Part shown: one piece after another, positions 42,976-57,500 of the stretch
How the letters are laid out: the number at the start of each line of letters is the position of its first letter
Position numbering within the stretch: position 1 is the stretch's first letter
Source of the DNA: Eriocheir sinensis
Taxonomy: Eukaryota > Arthropoda > Malacostraca > Decapoda > Varunidae
Length of the DNA stretch: 64,000 bases
Assembly: GCF_024679095.1 (NCBI RefSeq)
Contig: NW_026112163.1
Span: 131,001-195,000, forward strand
Direction: 5' to 3'
Made by a program: the position numbers and the translations under genes
Notes under the pieces: generated by a model
Databases searched by the model: none
The model's input: only the letters and a program-made list of their open reading frames with translations
What the model was told of the DNA's origin: nothing

Positions 42976-44227
42976 CTTTTCTTAGGACGAACACCAAGCT
43001 CATACTGTAGGAGCACACCAGTTACATGTGCACATTCTGCTTGTAGACAATCTATCAATTTCCAAATACTTGGATGATGGTGACCAACAAGAGAAGATAA
43101 CCTGTTCTTCCATCCTTCACAGATCTTGTTGGTGCGTGGTTCCCCAGCAAGCGTCACTTGGTGCAAGTTCCAGTTGTGAAGTGGGAAGATTGGTGGAATT
43201 CAACGTATACGAATAGGTGCAACAATCTCTCCATCTTGTTGTTGTGTTTGTCTCTGTCTAAGCTGGCCTGATACATGATTCTGGTCAAAATATTCAACCA
43301 GTGGTATGGCAGCATGTGGCATAGTGTCCAAGTGTTGCATGCCCTCCATGACTTCATCTGGTGGTAAGAAGGCAAGGGCATCAAGCTGATCACAGAAAAG
43401 TCTGAATTCATCGTCATTTTGGTACTGGTTTGCAAGTCCTAAGGCTTGAATTTTCCTCCATGTTGATTGTGTAAGATGATAGCAACCAGGGAAGGATCAC
43501 GACCATTTGCCTCTAGTATACGAAACATTGCCTCATAGCTTGTCTGAGTTTTCCTTTGCAGCAGGATGTACGTTATAGGTAGGAATACATTTGATACTCT
43601 AGCTTGAATAACATACAATTGCATGAATATATGTGGAGCCATAGCAAAATTGCCATCCATACACCATGTATCCGATGCTGCAAGCTGAGCGAGATGAGAT
43701 TCAGAGGCAAAGATGATAATGTGTTCATCAGAAGCTGTACCATTATCATAAAAAAAGAAAACGGGTTGGATTGCCACCTTGTGTCATTTCCCATTCACCA
43801 TCCATATTAAGATCGTGCAACGACTGGGGTTTTGAGGGACAGTGAAGAGCCCGTGACCTTCTTAATACACGTTTGCAGATGTCTGCCCTTGGTAAATGGG
43901 CTTTGACATCATCTGGAGCTTGTGCAGTTGCAAAAGTAAATATCTGATTTGGCTTATCCCGAGTGGTTTCAGCTTTTGCTTTCATATCACTACGGCATTT
44001 TGTGACCCTTACACTGTCTCATCTGGTGGGTGATTATGAGCTATCTTGATCTCAGGATTTTCATTGTTCTTAGTGTTATGCAGTATCGATGAGCACCTCA
44101 ATGGTGGATCACGCTTAACACAACGCCATGTAATTTGATTAATTTCCTTTGCATCACCTTTCTTAGTGTACATATATCCTTCTAAACAAAGCTTCTGTTC
44201 ACCTCTCTTTGTAATTGTAAATTCCAT
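42976..44227 (-). pseudogene. FLYWCH zinc finger-MULE transposase, copy 2
   Basis: Nearly identical to 40295-41542. It shares the same frame breaks after DETV and in the T run after NPTRFLF, so the gene was already dead when duplicated. This copy keeps the C-terminal frame better (VTLAGEPRTNKICEGWKN), because copy 1 lost 4 bp here. The 3' end is missing, since the duplication starts inside the gene. An SLVSII/SLVAII substitution separates the copies. Confidence 0.85.
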
Positions 44228-44409
44228 GTCGGTTCAATGAATTTGTTTCCTTAACTAAAGTTCTTGTAATGGGAGAACACTGTATATAGCTCGGCACACC
44301 GCGCTCACTGCTCGGACGAGACTCGATACACCGTTGTACCGAGTAGCTCGGTACAGTTCGGTACAGCGGTGTATCAATTCTCGTATAAAATAGTCAAGGT
44401 TCAAAAGGA

Positions 44410-44516
<107 letters not shown>

Positions 44517-44759
44517 TTTCCATAAATAATTAAAGTTTCCCGTGGCCGAAATGTCCGTGGCCGAAACGTCCTAGGCCGAAACGTTCACGAGCGAAACGTC
44601 CAAGACCGAAACATCCTAGGCCGAAACGTCCTACATTCTTTACACCTTCTCTCATTCTCACACCTTCACCCACACCCACATTCTTCATCATTGCTCTCAT
44701 CTCGTTATTAGTGTTTAGTGCGATGTGCCCTACTGTGAGATCTAACACTACGTATCTAC

Positions 44760-44778
44760 AGTGGCGTAGCCAGGGGTG
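44760..44778. repeat. Older repeat flanking the CACTA-like element (left)
   Basis: The string CAGTGGCGTAGCCAGGGGTG spans 44759-44778, with a duplicate at 42048-42067. On the other side of the 17.5-kb element, 62234-62290 reads tgggtgaggggggcacaggg. Joined through a shared TG they would form one hAT-like repeat end, so the element seems to be inserted in an older transposon. Confidence 0.5.
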
Positions 44779-44789
44779 CACTGTAAAAA

Positions 44790-45090
44790 AAAATCTGTAA
44801 ATTTTCCAGAAAATTCACTGGTAATGTGGCTGCCAAACTTTATCCGTAAAATTTACAATTTTCTGTAATTTTATTTTTCTGTAAAACTTTACAACTTTTC
44901 CGTAAATGATGTTCCGTAAAATTTACAGCTTTATGTATTTTTATTTTCTGTAAAATATTACAGTATAATTTCTGTATACGATTTACAGGAATTATTTGTA
45001 AATAAAATGGGTATAAGGGGAAATTACCTGTAAAAAAAATGAGTAAAAGGGTAAATTACCTGTAAAAAAACGGGTAAAAGGGAAAAAATG
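44790..45090. promoter_or_regulatory. Left subterminal repeat array
   Basis: About ten copies of YYTGTAAAWTTTACAG-like words (half or whole palindromes), followed by three tandem copies of a roughly 38-bp unit containing ttacctgtaaaaaaa and gtaaaaggg. In CACTA elements such arrays bind the accessory transposition protein. That role here is inferred. Confidence 0.6.
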
Positions 45091-45364
45091 TATTTCTCAA
45101 TTTTATTGTATTTTACTGGAATTACAATACTGGTCCAAAATATTTGTAGTTTACAAGAACTAGTGAATAAATTAACAGTAAGAAGTTGTAAGAAATTTCT
45201 GGTTAATGTCCACATTATTTACTCTTTATGTTAGCAGCACAGTATGCAAACCCTTAATATATCAATCCAATTGGGGTGAAGACTGAATCGAGAAAACCAA
45301 AAAAAAAAAAAAAATAAAGAAATAAAAAATAAATAAATAAATAAATAAAATAAAATAAAATAAA

Positions 45365-47652
<2,288 letters not shown>

Positions 47653-48075
47653 CAGTAGACTCACGTTTATCCGACCTCCGATTATCCGACCCTTGAGGGG
47701 GTTGGATAGCAAGTCGGATAACCAATTTTTTAATTGTTATTTGTCTTAAGACTTCACAAACAACACAAATAATTACACAATACACAGCTGTCTAGGAATC
47801 ATGAGGGTACATTTGTACCACCCCGGCCCTTTGCTTGCCTTAGGTCCATGCAGTGTACTAAGAGGGAAAAAAGGTAGGTTTCTTTCTTTCTTTATTTTTT
47901 TAATCCATATTTTATACTTTCAGGGGGTGCATAGGGCAGCTTAGGTGCTGTAGAGCCTGTATAAATAATTTCAGAATTTTTTGCTTTTTTTTTATTTCTA
48001 ACCCGCTCAACCGAACTTTTCACTTATCTGACCACTCTCCGGTCCCGTTGGGGTCGGTTAAACGAGAGTCAACTG
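47653..48075. mobile_element. MITE M1, pogo/Tigger-like
   Basis: Ends CAGTAGACTCACGTTTATCC and, on the right, ggttaaacgagagtcaactg, with TA on both sides (47651-47652, 48076-48077). A tandem ccgattatccgac/ggataaccaa motif lies inside. Length and TA target fit a Tc1/mariner-pogo non-autonomous element. Confidence 0.88.
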
Positions 48076-48079
48076 TACA

Positions 48080-48625
48080 GGGTAATGGAGAGTGTGGTAG
48101 GGAGGTAAAGAAGAGAGTTTAATCAAGATGGAATAGATGGAGAAAGACAGCAGGAGTGATATGTGACAGCAAGGTTTCCGCAAGAAAAAAAGGGAAGATT
48201 AATAAAACAGTAGTGAGACCCGCCAAGCTGTACGGTATGGAAACAGTACCACTAACTTTTTCAAAAAATAACAAAGAGGCAGAGTTGGAAGGAGCGGAAT
48301 TGAAGACGCTGCAATTTCCTCTTGGAGTGACGAGGATGGATAAAGTCAGGAATGATTACGACATAGGAATAACACACGTACGCCAGGTTGTGGAACAAAG
48401 CAAGAGAGGCGAGGCTGAGGTGGTTTGGACATGTCAGGAGGAGAGACAAGGAGTATGTGGGGAGGAGGATGCTGGACAAGGATCTACCCAGCAGGAGGAA
48501 GAGAGGGAGACCAAAGAGAAGATTTATGGATGCTGTGAAGGGAGGCATGCAAGTGGTGGGCGTGACACAGGAAGACGCAGAAGACCAGTGATTCGCTGTA
48601 GCGACCCCTAATGGGAGCAGTCAAA
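48080..48625 (+). pseudogene. RTE-like LINE polymerase C-terminus
   Basis: GKINKTVVRPAKLYGMETVP, LPLGVTRMDKVRN-type text, then in another frame REARLRWFGHVRRRDKEY, RRMLDKDLPSRRKRGRPKRR and VGVTQEDAEDQ. This is the typical RTE tail (VRPxxLYGxE and WFGHVxRR). Frameshift near 48390. It lies just beyond the 3' end of the SAM-domain gene. Confidence 0.85.
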
Positions 48626-49019
48626 AGATTATTAAAGATTAAAAATGTTTTCAGAAGTAATGAATATTACCTTGTTGATTTAGCACCTCCACTCTACATC
48701 AGCAATAGCATTAATCAGGGACAGAACTCTGGGATGGACTTGGGTGCGTCTCTTGCAGTGCTTCTTTACTTCAATCTTGCTGCCCCGCTCTGGATTGATG
48801 CCAACAAAGCATCTGCAATGATAGACAGAAATATACGTGTTGTAAATACTGGAATTTTTTCTTCAGCCTTAACAACACTAGGTATGTACTAAATTTAATA
48901 TGTAAACTATAACTGCATACCACAGAAGTAGATGTTGCTCATTAACAATCTACTCAGTTTCAAAAGAATACTGTAAAGATATTTTAGAAAATTATGATTT
49001 CTTGACAGGTAACAATGGA

Positions 49020-49325
49020 ATTTTTTCTTTGTTCTAGCCTGTGTGCACCGGTAGGCATTATGTGTCCTTTGATGTCGTTCAGGGCAGCCCGGTAGTGGTG
49101 GAGGCAAGGATTTTATAGTGACACTTTTAGAAACCCATGCCCCCCCTCCCCGAACTCAACTTTGTTGCATGTGCAACTAGATTTCGGTTATCAGGGTGAC
49201 ATGTAGGTGATTTTACGACACTCGGCGTATGACACAAAGATTCAAGGTGGCACTGGTGGGGTTCGGAACCCATGCATAGACATCAGTCCGATCCCACGCT
49301 CACCACCTTATCCATTCATTCGGCC
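49020..49325 (-). mobile_element. tRNA-derived SINE S1, copy 4 (diverged)
   Basis: Lies in the last intron of the SAM-domain gene. Minus-strand head GGGCCGAATGAATGGATAAG, worn B box GGGTTCCGAACCCC. The body keeps gcaccggtaggcatt and gacatgtaggtgattttacg. It is the most diverged of the four copies. Confidence 0.7.
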
Positions 49326-49702
49326 CCGCTCCCTCTAGACATTTTTACCCTTAAGTTCCATTTAAGAAAATAATTACCTTTGAATGAACTCATTGTCGAT
49401 GCAGAATCAACAGGGTACATTATATTGAAGTTGTAGTAGGAGGCCAGCAGCATAGCCAGCCCAGTAGTAAATGTTGCGATATGGTCAGTGACAACAACAC
49501 CATCAATTGACAACATATATCTGGTTGCCGTCAACCTTGATGCCCCTGAAATGTAATAAAGAAAATTAACATGCCTCTTGTAATTTTATGATACACCTCT
49601 AACATCCTAACCGCTCCGTCCACCCTTCTATGCTTAAGACGGAACTGCTTTTAGATGTTTAACCTCCTCCACCTCCAGCCTTTGTCCCAAAAGATCATGT
49701 AA

Positions 49703-49707
49703 TAATA

Positions 49708-49766
<59 letters not shown>
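49703..49766. repeat. (AAT)n microsatellite
   Basis: About 64 bp of AAT/ATA trinucleotides in intron 3 of the SAM-domain gene. Confidence 0.95.
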
Positions 49767-49770
<4 letters not shown>

Positions 49771-52362
49771 TAATCAAAATAATGATAATAGTTTCACCTC
49801 TCTTCTGTATAGTCTGTAGGGTGTTGCAATATAATTAACTTTGCCTGCTTTCTCTCCTTACAGCACTCATCACTCACCCTAAGCATCATTCTACTGAATG
49901 TATCCTTTTTTCCCCCCCGAAAAAAGCAATATTATCCATCTATATGCAAAATTACCTCCATAAACTGAATTATTCAATATTTTTGCCATAAAATTGTGTA
50001 CTCCTACCACAATTTACACTGTTAAGGGTTGCAGCACTAAACCTCCTTTGGTTGCATATCATTATCCATAAAAATAAAAGCTAGGTTTCATGATAATATT
50101 GGTAAATATCAGGCTCAGCCAAGCTTAACTTACCAAAGCCTATTAAACATGGTGTCTTGGGAAGGTCCTTTTCCAATTCAGGTCTAGCTGCAGTTGGCTG
50201 AAAAATGAATAAGCAGAAATAAATATAAATGAAAGCCTTCACACTTAGGGAACATATAACAAATTACTCCTACAAGAACAACACAAACACATAGAGCACA
50301 ATAGGCACAAAGAGTTCAGAGATACATGCAAACGGACAAAATGACAAGACATACATACAGGTGCATGGAGACAGACAGGTACTCGGTGCGACGCACAGGT
50401 ACAGATGGACGAACAAACACAGAGAAGGTTCACTTCAAGGGGTTAAAATCTTCCAGTTCCCAGAACTCAGCTGTCAAAGTACTGTACTACTACGCATTGT
50501 TAGAGGCACACAATGTATGATCATATTGGAATTTTTTAGATCATCAGTTTAGTATGGTATTTACTTTTGTATACAACTTGAACTATTAATATAGAAAACT
50601 AACCTTTACACATACATACAGAGAGTCTTCTTTTTCATTCAGGTAAGACATAGCAGCACAGATCATAGCTGCTACCTCTGCATTGCCATTATCAACAGAG
50701 CATTTAGCCTCCACAAGTTCCTGTTGAATTCTCCTTATATTCATGTTTGGTTCTTCTTCTATCCATTTTAGAATTCGTGCTCCCTTACTAGCAATGGCAG
50801 ACTCTACTTTTCACTTATGTTAATGCCAGTGAGTTCCATAAAATGAACGAACATTCCTGCTGCCTCAAATAAATAAGGCCATTCTATTTTTAAATGAAGA
50901 ACATCCATTTTCCTTTGTATGATGTCTTGCCTTTGAGAAAAGTAGGTATCCTTCATCAGATATTCCACTTCATCATGAAGTTTTCTTTGTATTTCTGTTT
51001 TAATAAGCTTTGCTTATCTTCTTGTGTTGTTTCTGATTCCCCCTCTGGGTAATCACTCGGCATATAATTAATGCATCCATACTTATCATGCAAGTATATT
51101 TTGGTGACTGGACCAGCTCTCACAGCATCTTCCTCCTCCATTACAAGGAGTTTCTACGTTTCCTTTTGAATGAGTTACTGTCAGATTTTCTATTTATGTT
51201 GTCAAACCGTGACTGCAATTGTTTCAGAAGGAATCATATCCAGTACCAACACGAGTGCCTTCAATCTCATCTAGGAAAGACTGAGGATATGTCTTCACAA
51301 TCTTTTGTGCAATTGTTGCTAGTGACCTTTACCTGGCTTCTGAGAGATCTTACTTATTTCATCAACTAGAATTCTCACCATCTCTCTTCTTGCTGATGGT
51401 TTAGGTCTTAACCTCTTTTGTAAACATGTCATTAGATTTTTCTTTGAAAATTTTGACCATGGTATTTCAAATTCATCTGCCCAAACAGGATTTACACCAG
51501 GCCGTAAATTTGCTGCTATTTCTCTTTCTTCCTCTGAGGTTGAAGGTGGTGAAACTGATTCAGATATTATAGATGTGTCTGATAAAGCAGTCTCTTGTGA
51601 TGTCTGAGATGGTGTGGACCCTGAAATTTAATTAAAAAGAAAACCTATATAACATGATGCCTCTTAAGTTTCCTGGGCAGTACAGTCAAACCTCAAAACT
51701 CAGTGTCAAAAAAGTAAATACAGTGTATAAATGAAAGTATTTATAACTGCATTGACCTTAGTGAGAAGTGCTGATGGCAAAAATTTAATAGCAAATTTTT
51801 CTGCCAGTGAAAACAAACGAGTTAAGAGCAGTCCTATATGTTATGGCCATCATCGGCTGCGTTTGAGTTCAAAGAGTTAAAGAAACAGTGTTCAGATTCC
51901 AAGTTATTTGGGTTTTGGGGCGTTTTTGTTTCTTGCATGTATCTGTTTATTTCATAAGGTATATTATCTCTGACAAATTCATGAAATGTTAAGAGTAGAT
52001 AACACCCACATCTGCTGCAAAAATTAAAGAAAATTTAGCTTAAAATAATTCTGTACCTTGTTGCCAGTTATGAATAAGTTTCCGCACTTGAATGTCCTTC
52101 AGCATCGGAAGATCAGATGACTTAACATACTTTAGGTCATCTTCTGTTTCAACACCTAAACCTATAAGGTGTTCACACGCTTCCTCCAGTACTTGTGGAA
52201 GAAGATTGGGAAGAATACTCTGAACTGCATTCTTGATTTCCTCCATACTTCACAGCTCTGATGACAAAAAGATAAAAAACGAAAAATGCAAAAAAATAAG
52301 TAGTAATTTAGCATTTAGTGCTAGAATGAAGAAGAGTACATAAGAAAATGGATATGATAATA

Positions 52363-52605
52363 CAGTGGACCGTCGATATAACGCGAGATAGGTTTCAGGA
52401 AAGTTCGCTTAATGCTAATATCGCGTTGTACTGAAATAAGTGCATGTCTTACTTAGCACAACGGGGTGTTTAGGAAAATGAGCGACAAATTCAACTCTCG
52501 TAATTTAGTGAGGATTCGTTTTCAATAGATTTTGGACTCCTAAATTTACACGTCACTTTATATGGAACATTTTATACCAATTTGTGTTATGTCAACGGTC
52601 TACTG
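52363..52605. mobile_element. MITE M2 (TA-target)
   Basis: Left end CAGTGGACCGTCGATATAAC after TA. Right end gttatgtcaacggtctactg, whose complement matches at 16 of 20 positions. The right-side target has decayed to TG. 243 bp. Confidence 0.8.
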
Positions 52606-52661
52606 TGTAAAGAGGTTCCCAAATTATTTATAGTCCTGTTTAGTTTCACTTCTGAGGTATA

Positions 52662-53485
52662 CAGTAAACCCGCATAAGTCACACTAATCAGAGGAAAAGC
52701 AGATACGAGATAGCCGAAAATCTGAGATATCCGATGGGCTGTTTCCAGTCTGTTTACTATTGAAAACCCCAGGTCTTCTGGGACCCCCAACCCCCATTAT
52801 TATTTCACTGTTTTATCATTTTGAAATACAGTAATTCCTCGATAAGTGACGGTCCGATAACCGACGCTTCACATAACCGACACCTTCAAATTACAACAAA
52901 CCCTATATATCTGGCACTGTTTCCCTGGAACTACACACACTTTTGAGTAAATTACTAAAACCCTCACAGATCTGACATTGTTTGCCTCATGCAACCACCT
53001 ACTTTGCCCAGATCTCCACAACCAGTCTCCTGAAATCCCAGCACAGTGAAATTTGGGATTGTCCAACAGTCCAGGAACCTAACCCCTTATAACATTGAAA
53101 ATGGGGACCGATGACCAACATCCAGGAACCTAACCCCCCCATTATAACACTGAAAATGGATCTCGATAACCGACGTTTTAGATATGGCATGACGTCAGAG
53201 GCCCTGTTGGTTATCGAGGGATTACTGTAATATTAATCATCAATTTTTCTCATACACTTAAGACACCTAAAGTCATTGTGTGTACTGCTTAAGTACAGGT
53301 GTCCAAATCGCTTCCATTCCCAGTTATAGAGTTTCAGCGTAAGGCATCTGGTTGGCACCAGAAACTCTGACACACACGCATGATTAACTACAATCCGGGA
53401 TATCCAGACTTTGTCCAAGGGTCATAAAGTGTCTAAGAGATCTGATATCCGAAAAGTGTATATCCAATTCATGCGGGGTTTACTG
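52662..53485. mobile_element. MITE M4 (outer), interrupted by M3
   Basis: Left end CAGTAAACCCGCATAAGTCA, right end ttcatgcggggtttactg, with TA on both sides (52660-52661, 53486-53487). Without the nested M3 it is about 423 bp. Confidence 0.88.
52829..53227. mobile_element. MITE M3, nested in M4
   Basis: Left end CAGTAATTCCTCGATAAGTG, right end ggttatcgagggattactg, with TA on both sides. 399 bp. Internal ccgataaccgac motifs repeat, and caggaacctaacccc occurs twice. Confidence 0.9.
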
Positions 53486-53487
53486 TA

Positions 53488-54552
53488 TTTTTCCAGAACT
53501 TTACCAATGACGAATATTTCTGAATGAACAATTATATAAATACTTTTTATACAAACTTGTAAATTTATAATCTATACAACTTTTCATAAAGCAAGTACAG
53601 TACCCTCATGTACAGCACAGTACATAGTAGTATTATATTAAGTCTGCTTTATATCTTTTTTCATCACAAAATATCTACACAAACAACATATCTTACAAAA
53701 AAAATGATGGGTGTTAGAAAAATAATCCTAAAACTCTAATGAGGAGTTTCTCTCCTTTGTTTACCTTGCACTTCCACCAACATCATGGCCAAAAACAATC
53801 CTTTGTGGCAGCAATGTTGCCCTATCCATGTGATGATATTACATTAAAATCATAATTGGGAGCACCTGCCCGCAAGCATGTAACAGTGTTAGTCAGTATC
53901 GAAAGTTACCTCATGTGAAGCCACCTTCAATCTATGCTCGAAGAGCTGTGTGCTGGACTAAGTTGTCCTGTACAGTAGTAGGATGCACTCTTCAGACCTG
54001 AGGCACCATTCAAGACGATTCTGTGCAGCACCTGTGTGTGCTGTACTTTTACTTTTTTTTTTTGGGGGGGGGGCTTCAGTGGTGTACGTGAATTGTGCTG
54101 TCCAAAGTGTGTTGTAAGTGGGAGTACTGTACAAGAGTTACCGTTACTAATACATAGTATTTTATTAATTGACACTTACCTGCCTCAACAGGGCCCAAAA
54201 TCAGTGTGTCTCGACTACTTGTACTACACACGTCACTATCACTATCATCAGCCTCATACCCATCATGGTCCTTGGGTACCACCAATTCAAGTCCACGTCT
54301 CAGTTTTTTGTACGGAACTTTGACGATCAGTTTCCAGTTCAACTTAATCTTTCGTTGCGTCCTTCTAATCATGTTCCATTACTCCATACATTTTTACTGC
54401 CTAGAATACAGATCAGTATAGGGCATTGTATTACTCTCAAGGATTCCTAAGTATGCCACAATTTTTTTTTTGTGAGCAATATTATAATCCATAAAAATCT
54501 GGTGTCCCCAATGAATATTTTCATCAACTTACCTTACTCATTAAACAATGTC
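53488..54552. other. Intergenic part of the CACTA-like element; possible exon 54168-54372 (-)
   Basis: Mostly unassigned. On the minus strand 54372-54168 is open (RKIKLNWKLIVKVPYKKLRR, then an acidic DSDSDVCSTSSRDTLIL) and ends at a strong donor, gcagGTAAGT. It could be a leader exon of the SAM-domain gene or a relic of another gene. A T11G10 run lies at 54053-54073. Confidence 0.35.
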
Positions 54553-57500
54553 TTATGAAGATATGGTATGTTTGAGTGGGATGAATAGTGATTTTCCTTT
54601 CTTGTAGCCATTAAGAGGTACATAACTGATCAATTTTGAAGACTCTATACATTGAAATGAAGTGGGTGTCGAATTGTGCAATAGTGTGTATACATGTAAG
54701 CTTTTTGAAAGCTGTGACTTAAATTCTTGCACTAAAAGTATACTTGTGTACAAGGATTCAATATAATGAACTGAATTTCTCCAAACAGTAAGCCATTTTC
54801 ACTTTTACCTAATACAACATAGTGCCCTTTTTGTAATGACTGCCTTTTATTACTACTTCCAGACTAACTTCTGCACTATCAGCAATCTGACACATCTTTA
54901 TGGCTGTTTGGATACCTTGATTATATGTATCTGAAATTAGAGGAATGCTTTTTGTTACCTCTACTCTATGTTGAAAATAGGGGCTGGCCTGTTTATAGGA
55001 TTGTAATAATTGATGTTTTTCACTCATTGTCTGGCAGACATTCTTGAAATTCTGGGCACTTCTAATACATCTTTTGAAATAGCAATGCTTACTTTCAAAA
55101 CGCAGTGTCCACAAGTGTATTAATGGACCAAACTGCAAAATTAGCTTCGGATAGTGTTTCAACCAATGATGTTTGGGTTTAAGTTTCTCGTCCGGGAAAC
55201 ATGATAGCCTGTCTTCTAGATATTCATCGATGAGTATAGAAAGATATGCAATGTCTGAGTCTTTAATCTTTGGGGCACATACTATTTCCACGATATCATG
55301 CAGTAAAAGAAACAACTGCCAAACTGGATCATCTTCATTTTTCGTTCCTACTACATCACATATAATAACAGGTAACAGCCTTATTAAGCACCAGTTTTGT
55401 GCTGCTTGACCACCTAGTCTACCCCCAGAAACATTCACCTGACATGGCTTTGAGGCAGCATCTGTACCAAGATAAGGAAACAAATTTATACGCTGGTTGA
55501 GTTCTGCATACGTTAGCCATCTTTTAACATTTATGAGATTCTTCAGAATCATGGCTAAATCATAATCTCAAACACCTCAAAATATCATGACCTAAACATG
55601 GTGGCAGACCAGATGCACAAACATGATAATACTTCAAAGAATTGAAAGCAGAATTAAATTTAATACCATTAATGTTATTCAAAACAATGTGTTCTTGTTC
55701 AAGATGCCTTATTGCTGCATTATAATTTTCCACTGTTCTCTGTGTACCAACAAAAACAGGGTCACTCAGAAATTCTGTGAGGGTGATGGTACAGTACCGG
55801 CAGAAGTGTTCAACTGTACTAAAATTTTCAGTAAAGCCACCTACACCATGGGACCCCAAGTTGTCTCCTGTAATACAATACAGTGTCCCCTTCACAGTTT
55901 CATTATGTAGCTGAATCCCATTGTTCTCCAGCTTCTTTAAATCTTCAACTAAATCATGAAATATTTTATCATGGCCAAAATGCTTCAAGTCTACTTCTTT
56001 ACACAGGAGAACTAAGAGGGTATTATCAACAACAGAGCGAAGATGAGGTCGAAAATTGCCAAGCGTCAAATAAACCCCAAGAATTTTGTGCTTCTTCTTA
56101 CTTGACCCTAAAGGGTTGCATATTTCAAAAGCATCTTGATAAAGAATAAGCCGTAAAGAGTTAGGATAACTTTTAAATAGTCCATTACTCTTAAACGCAA
56201 GCCCATCAGTAATATCACTGACATAACAGTCACCGTGTGCTTGATCTTGGTACTCTGATGTTAATATGTATTCTTTGAAAACAGACTCGTCCTTAAAAAG
56301 GCACTGTAATGTTTCAAGTACTGGAGTAGGTAGGAAGACACCTACCGAACGGGCGCAAGCCACTCCCGGTGAGGTATATATGGGAGGTGAGAAGGAGCTG
56401 AAGCCTCCAAAGACCCTTCCCATGTCCTCACTAACAGTTTCCCTATTGTCTCACCAACACCGGAGAGTAGTTCAGCATGCTCTCTAAAGACAGATCCTCT
56501 CTTTATCCACACCCCACTACATTCTCACAACATATACACCTTTTACCAAAATTAAACTTTACAAATGGCGCCCATACAAAGCCTCAGAGTCCCCGCCTGG
56601 GGACCAAATTCCCCAGGAGGACTCCCTTCGGGCAGCCGACCAGAGAGGTGTCTTGATAACTCCTCGAACCTCTTTCTTCTCAATTTCTGCAACATTCGCG
56701 GTCTTCGCTCTAATTTTCATTCTGTGGAACATCATCTCTCCTCCTCTAAACCTCACCTTCTCTTCCTTACCGAAACACAGGTTTCTGAGGCTACTGACAG
56801 CAATCTCTACTCTGTTCCCTCCTACTATCTCTATCCTAAATTTCAATCCAAAGCTGGATGTTGCGCCTACGTGCGCAACGACATAACTTGCTCTCGTGCC
56901 CACGACCTTGACTCTTCTGAATTTTCCACCATCTGGTTAAGACTTCACTGTCATTCTATTACTAAATACATCTGTGCTGTTTATCTCTCACCTAACTCTA
57001 CCAACTATGTAAAATTCTTTGACTATTTGAATTATAAAGTGGAGCACATCTTGACCCACTCTCCCTTCGCTGAAATCTCCATCCTAGGAGATTTCAATGT
57101 TCACCACCAGCTTTGGCTTTCATCCTCTTTCACTGACCATCCTGGTGAACAAGCCTACAACTTTTCTATCCTCCCCGACATAGAGCAGTTGGTCCAGCAC
57201 CCTACACGTAGTCCTGACCGTCTTGGAGATCGGCCCAACATTCTAGACCTCTTCCTTACCTCAAACCCTTCTGCTTATTCTGTCAAACTGTTCTCTCCGT
57301 TGGGCTCCTCCGATCACAATCTTATTTCTGCATCCTGTCCTATCGCTCCTGTACACCCTCTGACCCACCGAAGAGGCGATGCTTCTGGCATTTTGCTTCA
57401 GGTCGGTGGGACTACCTGAGGATGTACTTCTTCCGATTTCCCGTGGAATGATTATTGCTTCCAGGATAGAGACCCTCTGTGTGTGCTCAGCGCATCACAG

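Larger units (their letters stand above)
48680..52246 (-). pseudogene. SAM-domain (SAMD3-like) accessory gene of the CACTA-like element
   Basis: Five exons with GT/AG sites: 52246-52057, 51620-50604, 50197-50134, 49545-49378 and 48812-48680. Exon 1 holds a SAM-like helix bundle (CEHLIGLGVETEDDLKYV, KDIQVRKLIHNW). Exon 2 has an acidic linker and RPKPSARREMVRILVDEI, then TYPQSFLDEIEGTRVGTGYD. Exon 3 reads DLPKTPCLIGFG. Exon 4 reads GVVVTDHIATFTTGLAMLLA and SYYNFNIMYPVDSAST. Exon 5 reads CFVGINPERGSKIEVKKHCK and ends ADVEWRC. This pattern recalls proteins called sterile alpha motif domain-containing protein 3-like in fish (from memory, unchecked). Exon 2 has at least two frame breaks (about 51320 and 50810). 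Exon 4 seems one T short before its donor. Non-functional as it stands. No enzymatic role is visible. Confidence 0.7.
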
